From assembly GCA_036345935.2 (NCBI GenBank), contig JADWOT020000009.1, forward strand, positions 15,867,556 through 15,931,555: a stretch of DNA of 64,000 bases, given 5' to 3'. The notes beneath the pieces are model-generated. The model saw only the letters and a list, made by a program, of their open reading frames with translations. It was not told the origin of the DNA and ran no database searches. How positions within the stretch are numbered: the first letter of the stretch is position 1; each line of letters opens with the position of its first letter. Below, piece after piece: positions 11,396 through 22,914 of this stretch. The translations under genes were made by a program, and so were the position numbers. This DNA is from Taenia hydatigena. Taxonomy: Eukaryota; Platyhelminthes; Cestoda; Cyclophyllidea; Taeniidae.

Positions 11396-11602
11396 CTACT
11401 TGGGCTCTATATCTTTGTCAGTTTCGAAGGCGATATCATAAGCCATCCAAGCTATAGGCACGGTAACAAGAAGAAAACCAGTAATAACAATGGGGTCGAA
11501 CTCAGGCCGGTAAGACTCGCGGTATGGATCCGGCATTTTGTACGAACGGCGTGCGGAGCGAAGCACTTGACCAAAGGACTTGGTGAGAAGTTTAGAAAAC
11601 AT
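11396..11602 (-). CDS. Small single-span, probably mitochondrial protein (68 aa)
   Basis: A 68-residue frame starting MFSKLLTKSFGQVLRSARRS, Arg/Lys-rich without acidic residues as in mitochondrial presequences. After MPDPYRESYRPEFDP comes one hydrophobic span (IVITGFLLVTVPIAWMAY, about residues 39-56) and a short acidic tail. Size and shape resemble accessory subunits of respiratory complexes, but I do not recognise the family. A pyrimidine-rich acceptor (AACTTCTTTTAG) sits 6 nt before the ATG, again consistent with trans-splicing. It is directly upstream of AIFM1, 115 bp stop-to-start, which suits a shared mitochondrial role and co-transcription. Confidence 0.7.
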   Translation of the reverse strand: MFSKLLTKSFGQVLRSARRSYKMPDPYRESYRPEFDPIVITGFLLVTVPIAWMAYDIAFETDKDIEPK

Positions 11603-13287
11603 AGAGCGCTAAAAGAAGTTAATAGGACCTAGTAACTCTAAACAATGGCGCATAATTTTAAAAGCAGAAATTACTAAACGAGGTTTTATTTTCTAGGGAA
11701 AAATTCAGCTGTTAACAAGAATGAGGAGAGCCAAGAAAATGCAACAAATCGCAACATAGGGACTTTTGCGTTCCCCTATTCTGGCGCATTTCCAAAATGT
11801 CCCGGTAAATCTATATGAACTTGTAAGTGTGTATTGCTGACATACCCAGTCTTGTGACGATCAAGAAAATCTGGCATTAGGGCACGTACGTATGTACAAG
11901 TGCAAATAAGAAGAACTATAACCGTAAGAAGACTTTGAAAATTGAATATTGCGGACTAGACTAAATAGTAGAACGAAGTCCGTACATACCATCACGCAGA
12001 CCCTTGTTGGACGCGGTCCAGTAAAGACTCACTTAAACACAGAGATAAGGTCACAATATCATAAATATTCTTCCAAAATCTTGTAAAATAAGCCGCAAAA
12101 ATTATTTTTTAAGTTGGTGCGTGCTTTTTTTTGTGCAAATTTAGTCTTCTTTTTATAAGGAGAATATTTTGCGCTTGATGTATGTACTCGAGATTTATTC
12201 ATTTGAGCATGGGTTTTATGTCGTGGTTAAAAACTCTGCCACTCTGAGATAAACCTTGCTAATGCAGGGTAGTACATTGCCATGATGGCGCTCAAAATTT
12301 TCTTCTGACCATTTAATCGAGATCACTTAGCTGTAGTACTTTATTTGTTGTAACTACCGGTTACGGTCAAAGTCACAGAGGTGCCGTACTGCCCCAGCTG
12401 CGTGGGCTGGCCTCCGAGCCATGCCAGCAGCCTATTTTCTTCTGTCTGTTGAATATATATATATATTCTACCCTAGCATTCTGCCTTCTTTTGCCTTCGA
12501 GGGAGCCTCGGGACGCTACACAGCAGCCTAACGAGCTACGTATAGCAAATTAGAAGATCAATCCTGCTCCTATGTATTTAACGTTTTCAAACAAGATTCA
12601 CTGCACGAATAACATCGTTATTGATATGTCATTCTACTTTTTCTGGGGATTCGGGGCAGTTTAATCTCTGCCACACTAGCAATTTAAACGGTCAATTATT
12701 GTGCACTGTCGGTATAGCACTGGGGTTCACCCACGTTTACTAAAATCTGCATATTTACCTAATCCTCATGACAAAGCAGTTCCGGCTACCCTTTGAACAC
12801 GAGGAGAAAACAAACTCCGATCAATTCTAAATAGTAACCACTGGTAAATCTCCACACTACGGCTTCAATGCGATGTTTGCTTTTCTGATGCACTATTCTT
12901 AATCGAAGGATGAGATAGAGAAGTGATTAGTATGCTTTACGTTAATAGAGCTGCACTGTGATGACTTTTGCTTCGACTGGTTTAAGGATATATTCTTTCT
13001 TTTGAATGAGGAGGAGCCCATAATTTACGTAAATGTAGGATATTGTCCTCCTGTTTTATGCTTTCACAGACGTTGGGAGCGATGATTGAGAAAGATCGCT
13101 GCACCCACCTTTGCAGTGAGCAACAAAGCATTATTCACCTTAATAAAATTGTTAAATAAAAATGAATTGAGATTGCCCATACAGAGGAATGAATCGTCGA
13201 ATGTGTTGCTGATAACTAATAATTAGAAATGAGATCTACCGGTAGTGGTAACTGGCCAGCGCCTTGACCCTCCTGTCACTCCTATAG
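11603..13287. other. Intergenic, AT-rich, with one solo LTR
   Basis: Apart from the LTR at 12,332-12,520 I see no exon, RNA gene or clear repeat. Confidence 0.5.
12332..12520 (-). mobile_element. Solo LTR of the same TRIM family
   Basis: On - it reads TGTAGCGTCCCGAGG to AAGTACTACA, 189 bp, with the same ATATATAT stretch and the CGTAACCGGTAGTT block as the LTRs at 1349 and 1998. No partner LTR lies nearby, so it is a solo LTR left by recombination. No clear target duplication flanks it. Confidence 0.75.
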
Positions 13288-14503
13288 GGAAGATGGGAGT
13301 GAAATCCACCGAGGCTCAAGGGGGAGAACCACTGACAGCATAGTCTTCCTCTACTTTGAACGCCGTTTGCGGCTTCATCCGTAGCAACTTTTCTACCTCG
13401 GTCTCTTAGATTAAGAATGCCACCACTTTGTGATGGTAAATGACCGACCGAATCAGTGAACCAAATTTTGTATGACTGCCAGATTCGGCACCGTTGCACT
13501 CTCAGAAGCTAAGACATTCAACTCGTTTGTATTTATAAGCTGTTTAATAAGAACGTAAGCATAATAAGGACCAGGTTTCGGTACCTACACAAACCTTAAA
13601 AGTAAGCGATCGAAATTTATTTCAATTTGGCAGTTGGAATTTAGCCCGTGCGTAAAAAACGGACTTGACGAAGAGATCAGTTGCATCCCCTCATGCGAGT
13701 TGTTCCGTGACTGGCGTTGATAGTCCGTTGGCGGTTTTCAAAGCACCGACTACATTGTGGTGGGTGACGCAGGTGTCTGACCAAAGAAGACGCTTTGGAC
13801 GACACCCGGGTGACAAAAGTCGGTTTGGTGCACTGTTGAAATGTAGGTTGACACATGCAGACAATTCAATCTGGGTGTGTTGAGTCTCTTTTGGGCGCCT
13901 CAAAGAAATCTTGATCGAATTACCCTTTTGACTACTTGTAAGTAGACATTTCTTAACGTTTCCTCCTCTTTTTCCTGGGCTTCGTACCCTCAGATCAAGG
14001 AGACTGGTTCATAGAAAGCATCACGAGTTTAGAGGGCGGGAAAATGACTGAAGCCTGTCCCGAAGGAAAGAAGATCCGACTGTATTCCGTCCTCCCTTCC
14101 ATATCGCCGGAAGAGGACCGATGGAGCCTCGCCAATCAAGAGACTGATTCACTTTTACCGCTTATCATTAAAAATGGTGCATTCGAACGAACATTTGCCT
14201 CCAGGGGTATAGTGAATGCGTAATTACATTTCACACCACTGTTTGATGGAGAAAAGGCTCAAAAGGTGGTAACTTTGCCCAAAAAATGAGGAAAAATTAA
14301 CATCAACATCATCATTTAAGTCACAGTAGCATTCTACCTATAAGGCATTCCAGACCATGCCAAAATGTGGTTTTGGCAGTAGTTTGTCAGCTACAATGTC
14401 GACAAACAAAATCCACAATTGACAGTCCACATACCAAGTTATCCGAACCAACGTGCTCTTGACAGAGGAAGGTCGTTACATAAGAGATCGCGATGGGTTG
14501 TCT
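13288..14503 (+). CDS. Candidate multi-exon gene with a PLAT-like domain
   Basis: Pieces of coding-like sequence lie in order on +. 13,288-13,380 (acceptor TCCTATAG, donor CCGTAG) includes TTDSIVFLYF. About 13,775-13,880 includes RRFGRHPGDKSRFG and LLKCRLTHADNS. 13,994-14,206 (acceptor CCCTCAG) includes QGDWFIESITSLEGG. 14,426-14,503 ends at a consensus GTAAGT. In this order they resemble PLAT/LH2 signatures (TDAxVFITLFG, the KIRIGHDNSG strand, DWFLESV), a domain of polycystins, LOXHD1 and lipoxygenases. Splice phases between the second and third pieces are not clean and the ends are not found. It may be a partial or decaying gene. Confidence 0.35.
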
Positions 14504-16629
14504 GTAAGTGAAGAAGAAGGGAGGGTCAGTAGCTTCCAGGGCGTATTAAAACGCAACTACTTTTCCTAATTTGTTGAGCTTAGCCAACATCACAGACAAT
14601 ACCGCTCTATATTACCCTGTATCAAGTCGTCTCCTCGTCAAAACCAACTACGAGTCTAGCAGAAAAGATGTAATGTAACCAATAAGAAGAATAAAAAGCT
14701 GACTAAAATATCATCAGCTAAGTTTCTTCTTCGCAATTATTGTTTTCTTTTTTTGCTTGCAAAAGTTCTAGTGACTTTAGAATGTTCCTTGTAATAAGGA
14801 CGCAACTTACAACAGTTTACGCCTAACTGAATGCTCTGGACACCCTTCTTCCAATTCCATCGCAAGACTGTGCGATACACCCTTCTTTAAGCCACCCGGC
14901 ATCTGAGATTCTGGTTGCTTCCATTGTCACTTCTAGGAGGTCAATTGTTCTACTGCCATGTTTTACGGTTCATCCTCAGGGAAGATTAGGGACCTAATGC
15001 AGACGAGATTAGACAGGTGTCACTAAACTACTTATTAAAACCCCACTAACGTACTCTTGGTGATCAAAAATGTTCACTCTCTAAACGTGTCTATGGAAAG
15101 ATTAATTGAATTCCCCTCCACACAATATTAACCCAACTCGAGCCCTTTTGTGCTTAACTCTGAGACCATTACCATCGACTTCTTTGTCACGATCCAAATT
15201 GCTTCATTCCTCTTGCTTCTGAGAGCACTGCGTACTTTAACCCCAGCAAATGCCTCAATGGAAAGCAAGATAATTTCAATTATAGTTAAAAATCTACATA
15301 GAAGTTCAGGTCATAAGTGCAGAATAGAAGTTAGCACGAATCGAGCTAATGAACAAGAATGTGAAGTCCAATCTACCTTATCCACTTCTATTTGGGTTCA
15401 TATGGACGTACTTTCCATCTGGCCTTAATGACACAAATGATTTGGGTATGAACGTATTAACTCAAGAACCCTTAACAGCACTGAAAAGAACAAGTTAACT
15501 GCTGCCTCTTGAAGGCAAAGAAATTAAAGTACTCGTAGATGCTGCCACTACTAATGCCTTGAAAAAAAACAGTGGAAACTGTACGCACTTCCATAGCAAG
15601 GTGAAGAATACCATGAACAGCATGCTTAATGAAATAATGCCTCACTCACATTCTTTTTGAAGACAACAACGACAGTGGAGTCAATGACAGAAGAGACACA
15701 GCTATTACTGCTCGTCAAACTAAAAATTATGCCAATTTCCATGCCGTCCAGTGGAAATGGCATTTATGAGGCATTGCCGAACTCAAACCAGACCTTGTTA
15801 CACTAACTGCAGTGGTTTTGTAGATGCAATTCAACAGTCCCTCCTCTTCTGCCAGCGATATGAAATAAAACGAACATAGCATCAAACATAACATATACTT
15901 TCTTTGTTTACTTGCTCTCTTTGTTCCCAATCCAAAGCTTGCTATGATGTGCGGATGTGAATTTTTCGGTGTAAAAAATTCAACAAAAGAAGGGCAACTT
16001 TAAATAGGTCAACCAAGACTTAATGAACACACGTTTGACTAGTGAATATTTTAAATGATAATTACACAAATGGTGTCTACCTGAGTCCTTCCATCTCCCC
16101 ATATCTAGATCCCATCTTACCAGCCTTCCTAATAGTATCAGGCGGTGAGAACCAAACGTCTACAGAATTGCAGAGCGTACCATACTGAGGTGGAGATAAT
16201 GGTACAGTGGACATACCGACTACACCTTCCCTTTACGTAAAATACTAAACTACTCTTCGTCAATTATGAACCATGGAGCTAGATAAAATTTTAATGAGTC
16301 GACTCTCATCCACTCATTCCTTTCCTTACTAAAATACCGCAAATTACATACCCATTGATCACGAGAGCTGGGTGGTGGGGTAAGTAGGTAAGCGTTAGTC
16401 TAACTAGTGGAAAATTATAAAGCTGCCAACATAGTCGCCCAATTCATCCCAAGAGAGAGAATGCCTTCCCAATCTGCTCCATTCATCAACGAATAAATGT
16501 GCCAAACTCGTGTTTATCAAGAATAAATGGGGACTGGATCAATCCCGACACCATAAATATCTGTGAGAGAGAAGAAAGTGGTTTGAAAACGAAAGCTATG
16601 AGTCATGACATTGGATGAAGATGGATGAT
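14504..16629 (-). repeat. Decayed 3' flank and unit fragments of the antigen array (-)
   Basis: This is the left border of the array. 15,140-15,240 matches the minus-orientation unit fragment seen near 36,780. 15,640-15,940 matches, in opposite orientation, the 3' flank of gene B (28,780-28,960) and, in the same family, 41,930-42,120. The block ACACGTTTGACTAGTGAAT near 16,028 is the reverse of the 3' flank near 21,625. No gene recognised. Confidence 0.55.
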
Positions 16630-17397
16630 TGGAAGAATAGCACTGACCGATGCAGGTGAAGAGGACCCCAAAGATTGCTAGTCGTTACAACTTTTCCTGC
16701 CATTCAGTGTCATGCAAAGCATGTATTTCTCTCACCGTGAAGAGATTGGTAATGAAGGCCGAGAATAGGTGCCTATTGAAGGGCTCAAACAGTACTATTG
16801 GGCAATCGAGGCAGTCACTGCCCCTTCCAATACACGTCGAAAAACAATGCACTTGGATTGGCTTACCAGTGTCGTGTGTTTTAATGTATTTGCGGAATTT
16901 CAGACGCTGTCGTCCACCTTTCATTCCCGTCACTGTCATAGCATATAATGAGTTGGCCTCCAGTCCGTCAACAGTGGCCTCTTGTTTATCGGAGAACGCA
17001 GAAGCAGACTTTTCGGATTTGGGTTTGGAAGTCAACTGTGCCGTCAAAGTGATTATCAATTCGTTTGGTTTATCCAGTTTAGGTAGACCACTTAATTCTA
17101 GCAATTTTCCAACTTAAAGTGTTTTCGTAGTGGGTTCCCTATTGCAATTATCACTTTAGCAAAGTGGGAAAAGAGTTAACAAGCCATAATGACTACTCAT
17201 TGGTGCCCAATACATTCGCCTTCGACCTGAAAGTATAAAGGGGTCAAAATGAGTGAACGCACTAGAATGCAACTGCTTATGATTGGTTTTGGAGCTAAAG
17301 GTATCACTTAGCAAGTGCTTTTACACCCATGCTGATAAGATCAAAATGCAAATTAACAACTTAATGCCAAAAGAAAGAGGCCCAACTGGAACGCCAT
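16630..17397 (-). pseudogene. Oncosphere antigen (FnIII) pseudogene psi-1
   Basis: All three exons of the antigen plan can be traced on -. Exon 1 starts ATG at 17,397 (MAFQLGLFLLAL) but its end is deleted together with the donor, joining straight into intron sequence at about 17,361. Exon 2 is 17,153-16,867; it keeps PLRKHF, the EKSASAF stretch and VDGLEANSLYAMTVTG, but a deletion and in-frame stops disrupt the first strands. Exon 3 (from 16,696) keeps VVTTS and then loses about 30 bp before the hydrophobic tail, shifting the frame. The promoter box and TATA are still present upstream. Clearly a broken member of the family. Confidence 0.85.
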
Positions 17398-17436
17398 ATT
17401 CACACCACTAATGTTTTACCTTCGCAACACATGGAG

Positions 17437-17478
17437 TATTTATATGAAAGCCGCACCCGCATATCAGCCTATGGGCTC
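17437..17478 (-). promoter_or_regulatory. Conserved antigen-type promoter of psi-1
   Basis: On - the box GAGCCCATAGGC (17,478-17,467) lies 34 bp upstream of TATAAATA (17,444-17,437), which is 47 bp from the exon 1 ATG: the same spacing as in genes B and C. Confidence 0.6.
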
Positions 17479-17479
17479 A

Positions 17480-18150
17480 CTTCGTATTGATCTTCAAGGC
17501 GACTTCTACGTCTTGAGACGCGTTGGATTGCGCTAGTCCTCCCACATCCAACCTCCATGCTTGCTATCATTAGAGGTGAACGTGTGCCAAATTAAAGGGA
17601 ACATGCATTGTACACTTGCGTCACTCATTGTCGATTGGGATAGTTAAGCCAATGCTATTGTAAACATGGGGGACATTTGCAAAATCAACATCATATTAGA
17701 AGCAATCCTGCACTGCTCATGAACTTACCACTATCGAGTAAAGAATGCTGTTCCCTGACTCCGTTCTCCAAGGATTCCCTATTGGAAACAAGCAACAATG
17801 CAGTTTTAGTGGAAGGCAAAAAGGAATTCGCTACTTGAATGCTCAAGAGGGTACAGTTCTAACCTTGTAAATAAATGCATACGCTCTCGCTAATATCCGG
17901 CACAATTTTCATTAAATTTTGAAGTAAATTTGGTGGTAAGATTAGCAGTTTGAATGTCGTTTATAGAAGCACACTCATAAAAAAAGTCTTATAAAAATAA
18001 AGTAAATTATGTCTTGTAATAATATGATTCGAGACTGGAAAGTGAAGTTTGTGGAGTGGATTGGGGTAAGGCGATGCCTTACTAACCTATCTTGTACAAA
18101 AATTATAAGGACTCCACTAGAGACACAATTTCAGCCTATTCATCCCAAAT
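17480..18150. other. 5' flank of psi-1 and unassigned spacer
   Basis: The first 150 bp continue the conserved antigen 5' flank on - (GTGGGAGGACT, CGCCTTGAAG). The rest holds nothing I recognise. Confidence 0.4.
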
Positions 18151-18970
18151 GCAAGAACATCATCAAAGCCGATTCCATTCAATCAAAAACAAATGCGCCA
18201 AATGCGTGTATTTGCCAGTAAGGGGCTATTCATCATAAGAATTCAAATTATTGTCAAAAAAAATCAAGAGAGAAACGGTAGTGCGGCATTCTCGACACAT
18301 GGGTGTCGTCAAGGCAGAAAGAGGTGGTGGAATAAGACAAGTTGTGACCCGATTGCTTACATACTTCTGCTCAGTTAAGATAGACATGACCGAGGTCTGC
18401 TTCCTTTCATCCATCTATAATTTTCGCGACAAAGCCGGATTAAATGGAGTGGAAGAACGGTCTAGCCTTCAGCGTTGGCGCATTAGTATTATTGTTGAGG
18501 GTGCAGAAAAGAAGAGACAGAACAAAAACTTGATCATAAAGGAACGGTGCACGCGACTGTAGTGAAACTCACTTTATTATCAGCGCAACCATCGCTATGC
18601 TTGACTTCACTCCTGCATGAAGACGGTGATCTCATGCGCAAAATGAGAGGAGGTCAATGTGAACCACATACACCGTTTTTAATGTGATTAGACACAACCA
18701 CACATGCGCAAGCATACTTATCCAACGTATACTGGAAGGTTTTACTCAATTCACATTAAGGTACAGCACAAAAGGCAACCAAAGAGGGAAAGGCATTGTC
18801 AGTGTGGTTTCAGAGTTGAGCACGAAAGGGGGTCCAAAATGAGTGAATGTAGGGAGTGAGAGGAAAGCTACAAAACACCAGACAATGGCGACTTGATGGA
18901 GTGTGAGTGGCGTTGATGGCGCCACAGGTGATGGTCTCGTTTTGTGAATGCCAAGGTGGCTACACCGACT

Positions 18971-19582
18971 TCACCTCGTCTGGATCACCATGGCAGACGG
19001 ATTGCACAAAGCATGTGTAAAACACGGTCTGTGTGCAATGTGGTCCAGCAGACTCGTGTTGTCTAAAGAAGAGAAAAGGAAATGTGGTAGGTTTAACTGA
19101 CTTTCTACGTGTTGCATCCTGACAGTGGTGTTTAGGATGCTACGGCATTCCTGTTGGTAAAGTTGAACACCGCTTTCTCTTGTGTTAGCGATGCGAAAGA
19201 AGAGGTGACTACCACACCAGACAGGTGGGATATTTGTTCGTGTATCCAGTTCGCCCCTTCCTCTCACATCCACATTCGTGCAGTTCCGATGTGTTGATTT
19301 GAATAGTGTCCTGGCCTCCCTCATCATCATGAGATGGATCGGAGTCGCCCCAACTCTGAGGACATTCCAAAATAGATCGGCTAAATGCAAGCAGTGCGAC
19401 AGGATGTAGGCTGGCATTGTTGGTTGATTGAATCCAGTGTCTGCCTGAAGTGGCTTGCCTTCAACATCAACTGTGCTGTTTAGAGTGGGGGCGGTCCACT
19501 TCTGCAAGACATCATAGATGCATGTGTGGCAGCATTGAGAAGCGGCAAACAATGCCATTAGTTGCATTAGAGACAAACACAC
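18971..19582 (-). other. 203-codon open frame in the unit 5' flank
   Basis: A frame of 203 codons on -, starting MCLSLMQLMALFAASQCCH, which could pass for a signal peptide. I recognise no domain. Its copy in unit 2 (26,565-25,954) keeps the frame except for a Trp to stop change near 26,350. The same DNA belongs to a repeat family whose other copies have no such frame, so it is probably fortuitous; lineage-specific coding cannot be excluded. Confidence 0.25.
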
Positions 19583-20065
19583 GTACGGTTAGTCGCACAA
19601 CCAAATTCACATAAATACTGATGAGAATTAAACCAAACATTGGCGAGGGAGTATACGCTGGTCTACACAGTTGGAACTATATCCTCTTACACACTAAACA
19701 ACGATTTCTGTGGTGCCCTACACCAAAACGACATGTTTTGCTTGCGCTGAAATAGAAAGCCTCAGAGACGATGGTAACGAGACCATAACTGTAGTCGCAT
19801 CCTACAATCGGTGGTGGTGAGTTCCCGCAGACCACAAACATACTTCTGAGATGTTGTGGATTTTTAAATGCTCCCCATGTTCACAATAGATTTCGTCCAA
19901 TCAACTCGAAGGAGAATGCGTGATGTGAGTGTTTACTGCATGATTTTATCCAATAAAGTTGGTGTTAACTTCGATGATAAGAAGCGTGAGAGTTAGACGT
20001 GGGAGGGCTCATGTAATGTAACACGTCTCATGCCGTAGGAATCGCCTTGAAGTTTAAAGCGGGAA

Positions 20066-20103
20066 GAGCCCATAGGCTGGTGTGTGCAGCAGCAGTATAA
20101 ATA
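20066..20103 (+). promoter_or_regulatory. Promoter of gene A: GAGCCCATAGGC box and TATAAATA
   Basis: Box at 20,066-20,077, TATAAATA at 20,096-20,103 (30 bp apart), ATG 47 bp from the TATA start. The arrangement recurs at genes B and C and at several pseudogenes. Confidence 0.65.
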
Positions 20104-20142
20104 CGCCATGATTTGTGAGGGCAAATCATTGGTGGTGTGAAG

Positions 20143-21049
20143 ATGGCGTTTCACCTGTGTCTCATTCTGTTCGCGACTTTCGGTTTTGCTGATAAACAGA
20201 ACGAAAAAATCAGTAAGTATTCGATTAGCATTTGGATCTAATCAGGAGTAGTGTGGAAGCATTTGTTGGATGATAAGATTTGTTTCAGTGCAGATTATAA
20301 GCAGTTGCATTCCAGTGGTTTCACTCAATTTAAAGCCATCATTAATTCAGGTTATGGATAAATATGAGTAGTCATTTTGACCGGTTAACTCTTGTTCTAT
20401 TTAGTCAAAGGGACGAACATAACGGGGAACCAACTAAAAGAATACTTTGAGTGGGGTCCTGTGACTACACACTCCATTAGCCTAACTTGGAACAAGACGA
20501 AATTGCAAAGTGTGCCCCATGGAGATGTCACATTGGTAGCAGAGTTGCCTTCTGATCCGGATTCAGAAAAATATGCGCATGCGTCCCTCGAGGAGGGAAT
20601 AGTTATTCTTGATGGACTGAAGTCCAACACATGGTATTCTGCGACTGCGATCATAGTGTTTGATTCAGAACCAGTTTTGGAATTCAGTAAGGATATTAAA
20701 ACAGAGGCCACCGGTAAGCCAGTACATGTGATTATACTCTAAATGCCAAATAAAAAGACACCATTCGCCGACACTTATCAGGAGAGGCATCTGCTACCAT
20801 TATTACGTAGGAACATCGCTTAAATTTACTACTGGGCGCCCCTTACTTAGTGCTCATTTGCAAACATTTTACCGTTGAATGTTAAAATGACCGGAATGCC
20901 TTTTTTACGCAGGCCATGAGGCAGAAATCGCAACGCCAAGCGAAGGCACCGCAACGACTAGCGAAGTTGCTACAACATCTAGCGGATCTGGTAAAACACT
21001 TGCAGTCGCTGAACTCATCTTCACTTGCACGGCGATAGTCCTTGCTTGA
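20143..21049 (+). CDS. Oncosphere host-protective antigen family gene A (EG95/45W type)
   Basis: Exons 20,143-20,212 (70 nt), 20,405-20,713 (309 nt) and 20,913-21,049 (137 nt), all GT/AG with phase 1 at both introns, give 171 aa. Residues 1-16 (MAFHLCLILFATFGFA) are a signal peptide. About 26-127 is a single fibronectin type III domain (EYFEW, SISLTWN, ILDGLKSNTWYSATAI). A Ser/Thr-rich linker made of three related units follows, then a C-terminal hydrophobic segment (LAVAELIFTCTAIVLA) ending in TGA. Sequons: NIT in the linker to the domain and NKT in the domain. The family is expressed in oncospheres, is secreted or surface-bound, and includes vaccine antigens; its molecular role is unsettled. 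The frame is intact and the promoter well formed, so it is probably active. Genus-level orthology (EG95, 45W, TSOL45 type) cannot be settled by eye. Confidence 0.9.
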
Positions 21050-21640
21050 AAGCCCGTGTGGTTCAATGCCAATTCTCCATAATTCGCGTTTTTCACCACC
21101 CCTTTCTACCTTCCAGATTTTGATTATATCAGGAATGTCCCGTTTGCCTATTTCATTCGTGCTAAATCAACACTAATTTTTCATCAATTTTATAAATAAC
21201 CCCTGATAGTCAATGAAACACAGTAAGAAGGCCTTCTCTCCTTTGTAGTGAAATGAGCGAATATATTGACAGCCTCATAATTATCAAAAGGTAGACTGAT
21301 ACCTAATTATTAACCTCACCACCCAGCTTACGTGTGCAGCAATTTGATTTGGGGCATTTCAGTAGAGGAAAGAATGGGTATTATTGCCACTTTTATTTTG
21401 CAGATTGGCTTCAAATAGGCGAAGAGTAGTTACGGAATTTACGCAATAAAGAAAGTGTAGTCGGTAAGTCCGCTGCTCCGTCGTTATCGGTCTTTTCCAA
21501 TTCTTCAGAAGTGTAATTCCCACTGCCGTGTTGTGATTAGGAAAGCTGATAGGATGGGATGAAGATAAGGGGTGATGGAGGGACTGAGGTAGGCAACAAA
21601 AATGCAATCACAACCTCAAAAATTACTAGTCAAACGTGTG

Positions 21641-22914
21641 CCACCATCCTCTTCTTGTTCTACAAGATCGTCCGCCATGTGAGGCCACGTGATTTGTTAT
21701 GATCAACCCAATGTCTTGTGTTCCTTCCAGTGACGTCGTGACAAATGTCGTGACATGATGCTATGACACCCAGATAGCCTCCCTCCTCAGCTTTGCTCTC
21801 TCCAATGTGTCAGCTTCGGTTAAGTTTCCATCTCCGAGCTCAATGGTAATGACCACTACAACGGTAATATGACTTGAAGAGTTGGATGCTGTGGTCCAAG
21901 TCACTTGGCAGGACATTGTGCGAACAAGTAGCATTCAGAGCTCCGTCTGAAGAGGATCGCATGAGGCTCACCTGAAACCACAATGATGTGGTCATAAGAA
22001 GACAAATAAATGAATAAATTAAAACAAAACTTTCCAAAGTGGAGAATAAACATGTTTTAGTGGGATAGAGATCCAGTGCCATAAAAACCGCCATTTGCAT
22101 ATTTTAATCGTTGCAATGCATTGGAGGTTATATTTTAGTTGTAAATTTAGAATAGGGAGTGAGCTGCTGATGAGTGCCCTAAAAGTGCCTTAAAGGTTAG
22201 TAGCAAAAGGTGAAAGAAATTCTAGTTAGTAGGAGCAAAATTGAGCAAGCAACCAGGGCTTCATTGACACCCTTCACTAGTGATTTTGAAATAATGTTTG
22301 CATAAATGATGACTTGCATAGTCCTCACATCACTGCATATCATGATCTCATCTTACCAGCATTCCTAATAGCAATGGGGCAGCGGGTATCACACATCTAC
22401 AGCAGTGAAGAGCGTGTCATACCGAGATGGGGGTGAACGATGTGGAATAGGTGGACATACCGACTAAACCCTTCCTATTACATAAATAGCTAAATCAATC
22501 TTTAGTCAATAGTAAGTTACGGAGCATAAAAAGGGATAATAATGAGATGGCTTGCATTCACTCATCAATTCCTCCACTAAACTACCACAAATTACATGCC
22601 TGGCGAGCACGAGAGGAGGGTATTAAGGTCGGTAAGGAGGCGCTAGCCTACATTGTGTTTAGCATGAGGCTATCATTATATTTGCCCACTTTGCCTTCAA
22701 CAAATTCACTCAACTCACTGCGAAGGATAGAACGCCTTGCCAGACTGCTTCACCAAACCACAAACAAATGTGCCAGGCATGTGCATTCGTCACGCAGTGG
22801 TTACCCATCATGGAAGGTTAAATCAATGCTAAGAAGTCAAGAATGAATAGGGATTACCACATTCCCAACACTATAGATGCCTGCAATGGAGAAGGAGGTG
22901 GTTGAAAACGCAAT
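21641..22914 (+). repeat. Duplicated spacer, first copy (matches 33,213-34,250)
   Basis: 21,645-22,640 is collinear with 33,213-34,200 on the same strand, about 85-90% alike by eye (shared start CATCCTCTTCTTGTTCTAC). Its right part holds the reversed 3' flank of a minus-strand antigen unit leading into the pseudogene at 22,915. No coding gene recognised. Confidence 0.7.

Larger units (their letters stand above)
18150..21640 (+). repeat. Segmental duplication unit 1 (carries gene A)
   Basis: Collinear with 25,150-28,612, offset about 6,987 bp at the gene starts. It shares a 5' flank with the dispersed core near 18,940, the promoter, all three exons, both introns and the 3' flank up to ACTAGTCAAACGTGTG. 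Similarity by eye is about 90% in the flanks and lower in the FnIII exon. Limits are approximate. Confidence 0.8.

Noticed and set aside
16650..17117. 155-codon frame on + at psi-1
   Set aside because: Antisense to the FnIII pseudogene exon; the minus strand shows the recognised domain.
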